35,205 bases of DNA from Dongibacter bovis (lineage in GTDB: Bacteria; Bacillota; Negativicutes; Selenomonadales; Selenomonadaceae): assembly GCA_902763085.1 (NCBI GenBank), contig CACWQW010000042.1:1-35205 (forward strand). Direction: 5' to 3'. Below, one piece after another: positions 7,459 to 15,326 of the stretch. The notes beneath the pieces were generated by a model that was not told where the DNA came from, ran no database searches, and saw only the letters and a program-made list of their open reading frames with translations. Positions within the stretch are counted from its first letter, which is position 1. Each line of letters starts with the position of its first letter. The translations under genes and the position numbers were made by a program.

Positions 7459-8397
7459 ATGCTGGAGCTGGGCGTGCAGACGAAGGAGATCGTGAGGGAT
7501 GAGGATCCGGAGCAGGGATTCCGGCTGCTGAGGTCGGCGGGATTTTCCTGCGCGGATTTCAGTTTGAATGCCTATCTCTTGAATCTTGATATTTATGATG
7601 CGCATCTCAATCATTTTTTTGATGCGGATATTGAGGAGCTGGAGCGTTTTTTCATGCCGCATAAGCAGGGAGCGGTGCGCGCGGGGGTGCGCATCCATCA
7701 GATGCACATGCCGTATCCTGTTTTCGTCCCGCGGGGGACGAACGAGGACAATGCGTATCTCTGGCATCAGATGGCACCGAAGAGCCTGCGTATTTGTGCT
7801 TTTTTCGGCTGTCGTTATCTGGTGGTGCATGGCTTCAAGCTGGCAAGGGAGCTCGGCAGCGAGGACGCGGAGTGGGCGCAGACGGAGGAGTTCGTTCATG
7901 CTCTGGCACCGCTGGCGAAGGAACTCGGTATCACGCTTTGCGTCGAGAATCTATATTCAGCGCTGGGCAGCCACATACTGGAGGGGCCGTGCTGCAAGGC
8001 GCGGAAGATGGCGGAGCGCATCGACCACATCAATGAGCAGTATGGCGCAGAGGTGCTCGGTTTCTGTTTCGATACGGGGCACGCGAATCTGGTGGGCATC
8101 GATATGGAGGAGTTCGTCAGGACGCTGGGGCCGCGGCTGAAGGTGCTGCATCTGCATGATAACGACGGCATCGCTGATCTCCATCAGATTCCTTATACGT
8201 TTGCGCGGGCGCGGGAGAATGCCAGCTCGACGGATTGGGAGGGCCTTTTGCGCGGGCTGCGGGCCATTCATTTTGCTGGCGTGCTAAATTTCGAGACGGC
8301 GCCGGTGCTTACGTCGTTTCCCGCGGATATGAAGGAGGATGTCCTGCGGTTCCTGGCCCGGATCGGCAGGCATTTTTCGGAGCAGTTTGGCAGTTAA
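7459..8397 (+). CDS. Sugar phosphate isomerase/epimerase (xylose-isomerase-like TIM barrel)
   Basis: This 312-residue protein has the full metal-site pattern of the AP-endonuclease-2/xylose-isomerase-like family: H84 in HQMHMP, E163 in LCVENL, D205 and H208 in CFDTGHA, H231/H233 in LHLHDNDG and E279 in LNFETA. Such enzymes interconvert ketoses and aldoses or epimerise sugars; the substrate is unknown. ATG 7459 is chosen because AAGGGGAGG (7443-7451) is properly spaced, and this start follows the previous stop by two bases. The stop codon TAA (8395-8397) lies inside the terminal repeat of a MITE-like element, so the native C-terminus may have been altered slightly by that insertion. Confidence 0.8.
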   Translation: MLELGVQTKEIVRDEDPEQGFRLLRSAGFSCADFSLNAYLLNLDIYDAHLNHFFDADIEELERFFMPHKQGAVRAGVRIHQMHMPYPVFVPRGTNEDNAYLWHQMAPKSLRICAFFGCRYLVVHGFKLARELGSEDAEWAQTEEFVHALAPLAKELGITLCVENLYSALGSHILEGPCCKARKMAERIDHINEQYGAEVLGFCFDTGHANLVGIDMEEFVRTLGPRLKVLHLHDNDGIADLHQIPYTFARARENASSTDWEGLLRGLRAIHFAGVLNFETAPVLTSFPADMKEDVLRFLARIGRHFSEQFGS

Positions 8398-8576
8398 GGA
8401 AGCACTGATTAATTCAGCACTCCGTCTTCGCACGTCTGTGCTGTCTTCTCGTCGCCCTACAATCCTCAGCACAAAACGCGATGGAGCGTTTTGCCGCTAC
8501 GCTTCCGGTTTGTCTCCGAAGAGTACAGCGCATCCGCGCAAATCCGGAGCACATCATTTAATCAGCGCTTCCTTAA
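8394..8576. mobile_element. MITE-like 183-bp element with terminal inverted repeats
   Basis: A 19-base repeat beginning TTAAGGAAGC at 8394-8412 is matched in inverse orientation at 8558-8576 with a single mismatch. The interior has no reading frame of note but contains a small hairpin (arms AAAACGC and GCGTTTT around 8472-8491). Size, termini and lack of a gene fit a non-autonomous transposon mobilised by an unrelated transposase. TTAA is present at both ends and may be part of the target. The element supplies the stop codon of the upstream isomerase gene. Confidence 0.7.
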
Positions 8577-8608
8577 AATAGTGGATTTTCTGTGCAGACG
8601 GTTCTATG

Positions 8609-8649
8609 TGATATAATGAGGTAAGGAACTTGGCTACGCAGCGGAGGTG
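8609..8649 (+). promoter_or_regulatory. Extended -10 promoter and ribosome site for the AAA/PD-(D/E)XK gene
   Basis: TG-A-TATAAT (8609-8617) is an extended -10 element just outside the MITE-like repeat; no good -35 is seen. GGAGGTGA (8642-8649) lies five bases before the ATG at 8655. The gene is thus probably transcribed separately from the glycan cluster. Confidence 0.5.
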
Positions 8650-8654
8650 ACAGT

Positions 8655-10235
8655 ATGGGCATTTATCTGAATCCGGGAGCGGACTTATTGCTCGAGGCCA
8701 AGAGAGATGAGATCTATGTGGATAAGTCGGCACTGATCGAAGAGCTCAACAAGGTCTACGGGAAATCACGGAAATATGTCTGCGTAAGCCGCCCGCGGCG
8801 GTTTGGCAAGACGATGGCGGCGAATATGGTCTGCGCTTACTATGACCGCACGGTGGCGGATGAGGTGTTCGACGGGCTCGCAATTGCGCGGGCGGAGGAT
8901 TTTTCGCGTTATCGCGGAGCATGCGATGTGCTGCGTATCAATATGCAGGAGTTCCTGAGCCGGGCGCAGGACATTGAGGGCCTGCTTTCGCGCCTGCGGC
9001 GGATCGTGCTGCGCGATTTGCTGCGTGCCTATCCCGATGTCGATTATTTTGACCGGGAAGATCTCGTGGAGTGCATACAGGATGTCTATCAAGAGACGCA
9101 GCGGCCTTTCGTTATCGTCATCGACGAGTGGGACTGCATCTTCCGCGAGTATCCGCACGATACAGCGGCGCAGCGGAAATATCTTGATTTTCTGCGTGAC
9201 TGGCTGAAGGACAAGGCGTATATCGGCCTCGCGTACATGACGGGCATCCTGCCTGTCAAGAAATATGGCACGCACTCAGCGCTCAATATGTTCACGGAGT
9301 ATTCGATGGAGAATCCGGGCCCGTTTGCGCCGTATGTCGGATTCACAGGAGATGAAGTTCGCCGTCTCTGCGCGGAGTATGGTATGGATTTCGGAGAGTG
9401 CTGCGCCTGGTATGATGGCTATTCCTTCACGAACTGTCAGCATGTATTTAGCCCGAAAAGCGTCGTCGAGGCCATGCTGCGGCGAGAATATGACGATTAC
9501 TGGACGAAGACGGAGACGTATGAAGCGCTCAAAGTCTATATCGACCTCAACGAGGGCGGGCTGCGTGACGCCATTGTCAAAATGATAGCTGGCGGGCGGC
9601 AGAAAATCAACACACTGACTTTCACGAATGATATGACGACCTTCACCTCGGCAGACGATGTCATGACGCTCCTCGTACATCTCGGCTATCTCGGCTATGA
9701 CCGCCGGGAAGAGGAGGTCTTTATTCCGAATAACGAGATTCTGCGCGAATACATCGCAGCGACAAAGCAGGGCGAGGAATGGCAGATTGTGAGCCGCGCC
9801 GTTCAGGCTTCGGACGCCCTGCTCGCGGCAGTCTTTGAGAAAGACGCCGCCGCCGTGGCCGCAGGCGTAGAAAAGGCGCATCTCGAGACGAGTCAGATCC
9901 AGTACAACGACGAGAACGCGCTCTCCTATACGCTGTCTCTCGCCTTTTACAGCGCGCGGCGGTTCTACAACATCGTGCGTGAGTTGCCGGCGGGCAAGGG
10001 CTTTGCCGACCTCGCGTTCCTGCCGCGCCCGCAGCACGCGGAGAAACCAGCCCTCGTCATCGAGCTGAAGTGGGACAGGGCGGCGGAGACGGCCATCCGG
10101 CAGATCAAGGAAAAGGAGTACGCGGGGGCGCTCGCGGCCTACGCCGGCGAGGTGCTGCTCGTGGGTGTGAGCTACGATAAAAAAACGCGCCGACATGAGG
10201 CGGTCATCGAGACATGGCAGAAAGCAAGCTCCTGA
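8655..10235 (+). CDS. AAA-ATPase-like protein with C-terminal PD-(D/E)XK nuclease-like domain
   Basis: This 526-residue protein has the layout of the AAA-ATPase-like (PF09820) plus PDDEXK_9 (PF08011) family, common in anaerobes and often multicopy. The Walker A equivalent is SRPRRFGKT (45-53), Walker B is FVIVIDEWD (152-160), and the YDGYSF motif typical of the family is present. The C-terminal part contains ALVIELKWD, which fits the E-x-K half of a PD-(D/E)XK site. Its length is normal for the family. The cellular function is not established; a role in mobile-element or DNA metabolism is often proposed. It stands alone between a MITE-like element and gene remnants, which suggests a mobile history. 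Confidence 0.85.
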   Translation: MGIYLNPGADLLLEAKRDEIYVDKSALIEELNKVYGKSRKYVCVSRPRRFGKTMAANMVCAYYDRTVADEVFDGLAIARAEDFSRYRGACDVLRINMQEFLSRAQDIEGLLSRLRRIVLRDLLRAYPDVDYFDREDLVECIQDVYQETQRPFVIVIDEWDCIFREYPHDTAAQRKYLDFLRDWLKDKAYIGLAYMTGILPVKKYGTHSALNMFTEYSMENPGPFAPYVGFTGDEVRRLCAEYGMDFGECCAWYDGYSFTNCQHVFSPKSVVEAMLRREYDDYWTKTETYEALKVYIDLNEGGLRDAIVKMIAGGRQKINTLTFTNDMTTFTSADDVMTLLVHLGYLGYDRREEEVFIPNNEILREYIAATKQGEEWQIVSRAVQASDALLAAVFEKDAAAVAAGVEKAHLETSQIQYNDENALSYTLSLAFYSARRFYNIVRELPAGKGFADLAFLPRPQHAEKPALVIELKWDRAAETAIRQIKEKEYAGALAAYAGEVLLVGVSYDKKTRRHEAVIETWQKASS

Positions 10236-10257
10236 GTGAAATTCCCGCTGGCCGCGC

Positions 10258-10347
10258 GGCATGGATGCGCTGCTTGCGCGCGTGACGGTGGTTCTCGTGG
10301 TTCTGTTTGCCGTCATCACCATCGTGATTGCCCGCATGACATCATGA
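10258..10347 (+). pseudogene. C-terminal remnant of SecG
   Basis: A 28-codon frame beginning MDALLARVTVVLVVLFAVIT encodes one hydrophobic helix and ends at TGA 10345-10347. The text resembles the last transmembrane helix of SecG, the small Sec translocon subunit. No ribosome site or upstream part is present. The call rests mainly on context: est and smpB remnants follow directly, and Firmicutes often have secG-est-rnr-smpB in this order. An unrelated small membrane peptide is possible. Confidence 0.5.
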
Positions 10348-10437
10348 TACAGGAGACGTTCTCTGCCGCGTGGGTCGAGGGCGTTTTTTCGTGTGGCCTT
10401 GGCCCCGCCCGCGGGCAGCGTGTCAGACGCGGGCAGC

Positions 10438-10527
10438 GTCTGCGGCGTGCCGGGCTGCGATGTCTGCGATGTGCCGGGGGGTGTCTGCGGCGTGCGGGGC
10501 TGCGGTGTCTGCGGCGTGCCGGGGCTG
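10438..10527. repeat. Degenerate GC-rich tandem repeats
   Basis: About four imperfect copies of a unit close to GTCTGCGGCGTGCCGGGGCT (about 20-24 bases) lie between the SecG and esterase remnants. No credible gene covers the stretch 10348-10564, and the frames that cross it have low-complexity translations. Confidence 0.6.
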
Positions 10528-10564
10528 AGCGTGCCGCTGGTCTGAGATAGAGAGGCGAGGATGG

Positions 10565-10993
10565 ATGATTTGTTCCGGTGCGGAGCCGTTTTTTCTGCCG
10601 GGCGGACCGCAGGGCGTGCTGCTCGTGCATGGCTTCACGGGGAGCCCTGCCGACATGCTGCTCCTCGGCCACTCCCTCGCCTTCATCAAGGACGGCGAGA
10701 TCTATCTCGAGAACAGGCATGTGAGCCCCTACGATCAGGGCAACCAGTTCAACCACGATCCCCTGCGCCGCAGGAAACTCCTGCTGTACAAGGCGGAGAT
10801 CGTGAAGCTCTTCAGCTAGACGCGCGAAAAGGGCTGGACGCTCGTGCCGCTCAAGATCTACTTCAAGCACGGCCGCGCGAAGCTCGAGCTCGCGCTCGCC
10901 TCCGGCAAACACGACTACGACAAGCGGCAGGCTCTTCGGAAAAAAGCCGACCAGCGCGACATCCAGCGCGCGCTCAAGGAACGCCAGCGCTGA
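10565..10993 (+). pseudogene. Esterase-SmpB fusion remnant with an internal stop
   Basis: Codons 1-39 match the start of a carboxylesterase ([20 protein letters not shown], the oxyanion-hole HGFTG region). From about 10676-10682 the frame becomes the middle of SmpB ([20 protein letters not shown], then [18 protein letters not shown]). A TAG at 10817-10819 replaces what is probably a CAG codon, and the rest of SmpB continues in the same frame ([20 protein letters not shown]) to the normal end near 10993. The catalytic part of the esterase, all of rnr and the first part of smpB are missing. SmpB is needed for tmRNA ribosome rescue, so an intact copy should exist elsewhere. The join lies where est (TCCCTCGCC) and smpB (usually Ser-Phe-Ala) would share microhomology. 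Confidence 0.85.
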
Positions 10994-11095
10994 TCCCGTG
11001 CCTCTTTTTCAGGAAACGCTGATGAAATGAGATACTTTGGATGTGCGTGGACACGCTCTGTTCCTCAGCGATTCCCTCAGCGACTCAGACATGAT

Positions 11096-11149
11096 AAGAA
11101 AGCTGCCCCGGGCGGCGAGCGTTGGCTCGCTGCCCGGGGCAGCTTTCTT
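11096..11149 (-). terminator. Long terminator hairpin downstream of putP
   Basis: A 25-base stem with one mismatch (11096-11120 with 11125-11149) closes a GTTG loop. The stem ends in AAGAA/TTCTT, so it can act in both directions. It lies just after the putP stop on the minus strand and after the smpB remnant on the plus strand. Confidence 0.75.
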
Positions 11150-11177
11150 ACTATATGGCAGGATGCCAGAGGAGCGA

Positions 11178-12621
11178 TCAGATGCTGCTCTTCCCCACGG
11201 CATCAAACGTCTCCTGGATGTCTTTGGCAGGCGCTTTGCCCAGGAGGCTGATGGCGACGATGGCGAGGAGGGAGAAGAGGAAGCCCGGGACGATCTCGTA
11301 GAGGCCGAGGAAGGCGAACTGCTTCCAGACGAGCACCGTAACGCCGCCTGTGATGATGCCGGCGATGATGCCATCGCGCGTCGTGCGCTTCCAGAAGAGG
11401 CTCATGAGGATGGCGGGGCCGAAGGCGGCGCCGAAGCCCGCCCAGGCGTAGGAGACCATGTCGAGGATGAAGCTGTTCGGGTTGAACCCGAGGAAAATCG
11501 CGAGGCTCGCGATGACGAGGACGCTCGCGCGCGAGATCCAGACGAGCTCCGACTGCTCAGCATCTTTATGGATGAGCGTGCGGTAGAAATCCTGCGCGAA
11601 CGCCGACGCCGCGACGAGGAGCTGGCTCGACGCCGTACTCATGATGGCGGCGAGCACCGCCGAGAGGATGAGTCCCGCGGCGATCGGCGGGAACAGCTCA
11701 TTCGTCATGACGAGGAAGACCGTCTCCGACGCCGTGCCCGAGAGCTCCTGCGTGAGGAACACGCGGCCGACCATGCCGACGGCGACTGCCGCGGCGAGCG
11801 AGAGGACGACCCAGGTCATCGCGATGTGCGTCGCCCGCCGGATCTCGCCGGACGTGCGGATCGCCATGAAGCGCACGAGGATGTGCGGCTGACCGAAATA
11901 GCCGATACCCCAGGCGAGCAGCGAGATGAGCTCGATGGCGCCGAGCGTCGAGCCGTCGGACTTCGTGAGCGGCTGGAGCATCGACGCCTGGACGCTGCCG
12001 ATCTCCGCGAGCGTGCGTTCGAAACCGCCGTTTGCCATCGTACCGCAGATGGGGACGACGAGGATCGCGAAGAACATCATGATGCCCTGGATGAAATCCG
12101 TGCGCGCGACCGCGAGGAAGCCGCCGACGAGCGTATAGAAGATGACAGATCCCGCGCCGATGAAGATCGCGTACTCATACGGGATGCCGAACACCGTCTC
12201 GAACAGCCGCCCCGCCGAGACGAAGCCCGACGCCGTGTAGATGACGAAGAAAATCAGGATGAAAATCGCGGGCACGATGCGCAGCAGATTCGTTGTATCG
12301 TGGTAGCGGTTCTGGAGGAATTCCGGCAGCGTCAGCGCGTTGTCGGCGAGCTCGGTGTACTTTCGCAGGCGGGCGGCGACGAAATGCCAGTTCGCCCAGG
12401 TGCCGATGGCGATGCCGACGGCGATCCAGCCCGCGTTCAGCCCCGCGAGATAGGCGAACCCGGGCACGCCCATGAGCATCCAGCCGCTCATATCCGACGC
12501 CTCCGCCGACAGCGACGTCACCCACGCGCCGAGCTTGCGGTTGCCGAGGAAATAATCGCTCCGCCATCATGATGCCGATGTAGAGCACGAAGGTATTGAT
12601 GATGGTAAGGTCATGTGTCAA
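11178..12621 (-). pseudogene. putP: Sodium/proline symporter, disrupted near the N-terminus
   Basis: Most of a solute:sodium symporter is intact (about 460 residues from DYFLGNRKLGAWVTSLSAEA to the stop), with PutP hallmarks such as SDMSGWMLMG, TLPEFLQNRYHD and GGFLAVARTDFIQGI. Translation should start at TTG 12621, which has AGGAGG at a good distance, and gives MTHDLTIINTFVLYIGIMM. The two parts are in different frames, and the linking residues of the first loop (about 12-18) are missing at 12557-12566. A small deletion is the likely cause. An internal start downstream (GTG near 12521) would lack the first helix. The intact protein would import proline with sodium. Confidence 0.85.
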
Positions 12622-12671
12622 GGGAACTCCTCCTCTATATGCGATTTCGCTATGGGAACAATGACTTCTCT

Positions 12672-12701
12672 ATTATATAAGAAAAGGCGGCGATTGTGCA
12701 A
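12672..12701 (-). promoter_or_regulatory. putP promoter
   Basis: On the minus strand TTGCAC (12701-12696) and TATAAT (12677-12672) are 18 bases apart, about 50 bases before the TTG start of putP and its AGGAGG site. Confidence 0.6.
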
Positions 12702-12752
12702 CTGCTTGTGCGCGAAACGGCATCCATTGTGCATCTCCCCTGCAGTAAAAAA

Positions 12753-12790
12753 GGATGGGCGTCCCGCAGCGGCGGGAATCCCATCCTTTT
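12753..12790 (-). terminator. Terminator of the ahpC-reductase operon
   Basis: The hairpin has outer arms GGATGGG/CCCATCC and inner arms TCCCGC/GCGGGA. A run of six A on its left gives a T-run on the minus strand. It lies about 45 bases beyond the reductase stop and separates that operon from putP. TTTTC on the right could also stop plus-strand transcripts. Confidence 0.8.
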
Positions 12791-12832
12791 CTTTCCTCTT
12801 TATGCTTTCTGCGCGGCATGCGCGCTGCACGC

Positions 12833-14500
12833 TCAGGCAGTGGCAGGCGTGCGCCGCTCGAAGAGGTCGAGCAGCTCGCTCACGCTCTTGCGCCCGAACT
12901 CCGGTGGACGCGCCACGCCCGCCTCCTCGATGAGGAAGCAGGGGACGCTCATCACCTGGTAGCGCTCGCGCAGGTCGGTGGCGAGGTGGATATCGTAGAC
13001 ATCCGTCGTCACGAAGGGGGAGAGCGTCGCGATGCGCTGCGCGCTCGTGACGAGCTCCGGGCACATGGTGCACGAGAGGCTCACGAGGATCGTGAGATGG
13101 AGCGGCGTGCGCAGAGCGTCGATGCGGCGGCGGTCCTCTGGTGCGACGCTCTGCCCGTCGCTCGCGGCGTTGTAGAGACCGAGCACGAAGCTCGTGAACT
13201 CATGACCGCCCGGCACGCCGTGGAAAGCGATGCCCGCAGGCGTGCCGTCCTCCCGCAGCACGCGGACGAAGGGCACTGCCTCCGCACACGCCTGCCGTGT
13301 CACGGAGAGCGCGGGCGTCATCTCTGCGAGCTTTTCCATATAGCGCGCGAGCTCGGCAGAGGTCGCATCGTCTTTCAGGTGCAGCTCGAGCTGGAGCGAA
13401 CGCGTGAAGCGGGCGAACACGGAGGCGAGCTGCGCGCGCATCTCACCGGAGAAGAGATCCTCCGGCTCTGCCGCCTCCGCCGCCGTTCCCGCATCGCGCA
13501 CCTCGTGCTGCGGCGCGGCGTGCGGCGTGCGCAGGGCACGTCGGCCCGTGCGCTCCTCGACGGCGTGGACGTATTTCTCGATCTCCGTCGCGGCGAGCGC
13601 GCCGTCGCCGGTCGCCGTGACGACTTGGCGAAGCGGCTTTTCGCAGACGTCGCCTGCGGCGTAGAGCCCCTCGGCAGACGTCTTCTTCCCGGCATCCGTG
13701 AGGATATAGCCGAGCTCGTCGAGCGCCGCGAAGCCCTTCGCAAGCTGCGTCGACGGCTCATAGCCCGCGAAGACGAAGACGCCGAAAAAATCGCCGCCCT
13801 CCGCGCGGAACGTATGCTCCTCGCCCGTCCGCGTGTCTCGCCAGCGCAGCACGCGCGGCATCGCGTCGCCCTCGAGCCCCGTGACGACCGCATGATAGTG
13901 GATGGAAATCTTCTCGTGCGCCTTTGTCGGGGCAGCGGTACCCTCAGCGCACGTGAAATCATCCGTCGGCATGAGGATCGTCACGTGCTTCGCGTAGCGC
14001 GTGAGGAACACGCTCTCCTCTGCCGCCGCGAAGCCGCCGCCGATGACGAAGACCTCCTTCCCCGTAAAGAACTCGCCGTCGCAGGTCGCGCAGTAGGCGA
14101 CGCCGCGCCCGCGGAACGCCTCCTCGCCATCGAAGCCGACGGTGCGCGGGTGCGCGCCCGTCGCGAGCAGCACCGCCGTCGCCGTGAGCGTGCCGCGGTT
14201 CGTCTCGACGCGCCAGGCGTCCCCCTCCCTCGCGAGCGAGAGCACCTCGCCCGCGAGGAACTCCGCACCGAAGCGCGCCGCCTGCTGCTTCATCCGCTCC
14301 GTCAGTGCCGTGCCGGACATCGGCTCCGCGCCCGGGTAGTTGACGACCTCCTGCGTGATGGTGATCTGCCCGCCGAACTTCGCGCGTTCTATGACAAGAA
14401 CGCGGCAGCAAGCACGCGCAAGGTAGATGCCAGCCGTGAGACCCGCAGGTCCGCCGCCGACCACGATGCAGTCGTAGAAGTCTTTTGCTGCCGCTTCCAT
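12833..14500 (-). CDS. AhpF-like peroxiredoxin reductase with reversed domain order
   Basis: This 555-residue flavoprotein starts with a thioredoxin-reductase core: FAD-binding VVGGGPAG (13-20), redox CATC (137-140), NAD-binding VIGGGFAAAEE (152-162) and the closing GLYAAGDV motif near 278. Residues about 350-550 form a tandem thioredoxin-like module with its own CTMCPE (477-482) and a cis-proline VPC (519-521). Classical AhpF carries this module at the N-terminus; here it is C-terminal. It should pass electrons from NAD(P)H through FAD to AhpC. Its ATG is one base after the ahpC stop, so the two are translated together, and the hairpin at 12753 ends the operon. Confidence 0.85.
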   Translation of the reverse strand: MEAAAKDFYDCIVVGGGPAGLTAGIYLARACCRVLVIERAKFGGQITITQEVVNYPGAEPMSGTALTERMKQQAARFGAEFLAGEVLSLAREGDAWRVETNRGTLTATAVLLATGAHPRTVGFDGEEAFRGRGVAYCATCDGEFFTGKEVFVIGGGFAAAEESVFLTRYAKHVTILMPTDDFTCAEGTAAPTKAHEKISIHYHAVVTGLEGDAMPRVLRWRDTRTGEEHTFRAEGGDFFGVFVFAGYEPSTQLAKGFAALDELGYILTDAGKKTSAEGLYAAGDVCEKPLRQVVTATGDGALAATEIEKYVHAVEERTGRRALRTPHAAPQHEVRDAGTAAEAAEPEDLFSGEMRAQLASVFARFTRSLQLELHLKDDATSAELARYMEKLAEMTPALSVTRQACAEAVPFVRVLREDGTPAGIAFHGVPGGHEFTSFVLGLYNAASDGQSVAPEDRRRIDALRTPLHLTILVSLSCTMCPELVTSAQRIATLSPFVTTDVYDIHLATDLRERYQVMSVPCFLIEEAGVARPPEFGRKSVSELLDLFERRTPATA

Positions 14501-14501
14501 A

Positions 14502-15065
14502 TCAGAGCGCTCCGACGAGATCGAGGCTCGGCTTCAGCGTCTTGTTGCCCGGTTTCCACTTCGCGGGGCAGACCTCATCGCCGTGCTCGGCGACGAACTT
14601 CAGCGCCTGCAGCTTGCGGAAAAGCTCGTCCGCGTTGCGCCCGACGTTGCCGGCGTTGACCTCGTAGGCGACGATCTTGCCCTCGGGATTCACGATGAAC
14701 GTCCCGCGCTCCGCCACGCCGTCGCTTTCGATGAGCACATCGAAATCGCGCGAGAGCACATGCGTCGGATCGCCGAGCATCGGGAACGTGATGTTCTTGA
14801 TGCGGTCGGAATGGTCATGCCAAGCCTTGTGCACGAAATGCGTATCCGTCGAGACGGAGTAGATCTCGCAGCCCTCCGCCTGGAATTTCGCGTAGCTGTT
14901 CTGCAGGTCCTCGAGCTCCGTCGGGCAGACGAACGTGAAATCCGCCGGATAGAAGAAGAACACGCTCCACTTCCCGAGCACATCCTCGCGCGTCACCGTG
15001 CGGAACGTATTGTTCTGGAACGCTTGGACAGAAAACTCGCCGATCTCTTTGTTGATAAGTGACAT
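14502..15065 (-). CDS. ahpC: Alkyl hydroperoxide reductase subunit C (peroxiredoxin)
   Basis: The 187-residue protein is a typical 2-Cys AhpC-class peroxiredoxin of normal length. The peroxidatic cysteine is C47 in FTFVCPTE and the resolving cysteine C166 in DEVCPAKW. It reduces hydrogen peroxide and organic hydroperoxides in the cytoplasm and is recycled by the reductase encoded next. A strong AAGGAGG precedes the ATG at 15065. A TTGACG/TATCCT promoter and a PerR-like box lie upstream, consistent with induction by peroxide. Confidence 0.95.
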   Translation of the reverse strand: MSLINKEIGEFSVQAFQNNTFRTVTREDVLGKWSVFFFYPADFTFVCPTELEDLQNSYAKFQAEGCEIYSVSTDTHFVHKAWHDHSDRIKNITFPMLGDPTHVLSRDFDVLIESDGVAERGTFIVNPEGKIVAYEVNAGNVGRNADELFRKLQALKFVAEHGDEVCPAKWKPGNKTLKPSLDLVGAL

Positions 15066-15126
15066 GGTAATTCCTCCTTCAGATGGATAGCAGGGATGTG
15101 TTCCCGTTGTTTCTTGGGATGGCTAT

Positions 15127-15155
15127 AGGATAGCATAGAAATTTGAGAACGTCAA
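15127..15155 (-). promoter_or_regulatory. ahpC promoter
   Basis: On the minus strand TTGACG (15155-15150) and TATCCT (15132-15127) are separated by 17 bases, about 60 bases before the ahpC start. Confidence 0.7.
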
Positions 15156-15168
15156 TCATGAGCAACAA

Positions 15169-15179
15169 ATAATTATTAT
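15169..15179. promoter_or_regulatory. PerR-like operator upstream of ahpC
   Basis: ATAATTATTAT is an inverted repeat that matches the core ATAATnATTAT of the PerR box exactly; the outer two bases on each side do not match. It lies 13 bases upstream of the ahpC -35. PerR is the iron-dependent peroxide sensor of Firmicutes, and ahpC is one of its usual targets. Fur or Zur boxes have a similar form. Confidence 0.5.
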
Positions 15180-15200
15180 GGATTAGATGAAAAAATTTCC

Positions 15201-15228
15201 TTAAGTTTTATTTGAAATCTACGATATA
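15201..15228 (+). promoter_or_regulatory. Sigma-28-type promoter of the large flagellin gene
   Basis: TTAAGTTTT (15201-15209) and ACGATATA (15221-15228) are spaced by 11 bases, close to the FliA/SigD pattern TAAAGTTT-N11-GCCGATAA. The same two blocks with the same spacing precede the second flagellin gene at 18302-18329, while the spacer sequences differ. Confidence 0.75.
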
Positions 15229-15284
15229 GATTAAGGAAATATGTACAATGGCGATAGAAACTGCTGGGAAAATAGACGGATCAA

Positions 15285-15317
15285 GGGAGGTGCAGCAGCA
15301 CAAAGGAAATGTGCTGC
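15285..15317 (+). promoter_or_regulatory. Ribosome site followed by a hairpin before the large flagellin start
   Basis: GGGAGG (15285-15290) is the counterpart of the strong site used by the second flagellin gene, but it lies 36 bases from the expected start at 15327. Between them is a 7-bp stem (15295-15301 with 15311-15317) whose loop contains AAAGGA and the alternative ATG 15309. Folding would bring GGGAGG to an effective 13 bases from ATG 15327. Confidence 0.4.
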
Positions 15318-15326
15318 CAATACTCT

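Noticed and set aside
10437..10530. Possible CRISPR-like array
   Set aside because: The units are contiguous, degenerate and GC-rich without unique spacers, and no cas genes are present.
10316..10912. Minus-strand frame with PARRRH-type repeats over the GC-rich tandem repeats
   Set aside because: The protein repeats only reflect the DNA repeats, and the frame crosses the est-smpB remnant on the other strand.
11008..11088. Sequence resembling decayed MITE ends (AGGAAACGCTGATGAAATG and CTCAGCGATTCCCTCA)
   Set aside because: The similarity to the 8394-8576 element is partial and the interior does not match, so it is noted only as a possible relic and not listed as a feature.
11037..12572. 511-codon plus-strand open frame opposite putP
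   Set aside because: The translation is a D/E/R-rich low-complexity shadow; the minus strand carries an unmistakable symporter.
12755..14659. 634-codon plus-strand open frame opposite the AhpF-like gene
   Set aside because: It is an antisense shadow in GC-rich DNA with no recognisable motif; the minus strand encodes a clear flavoprotein.
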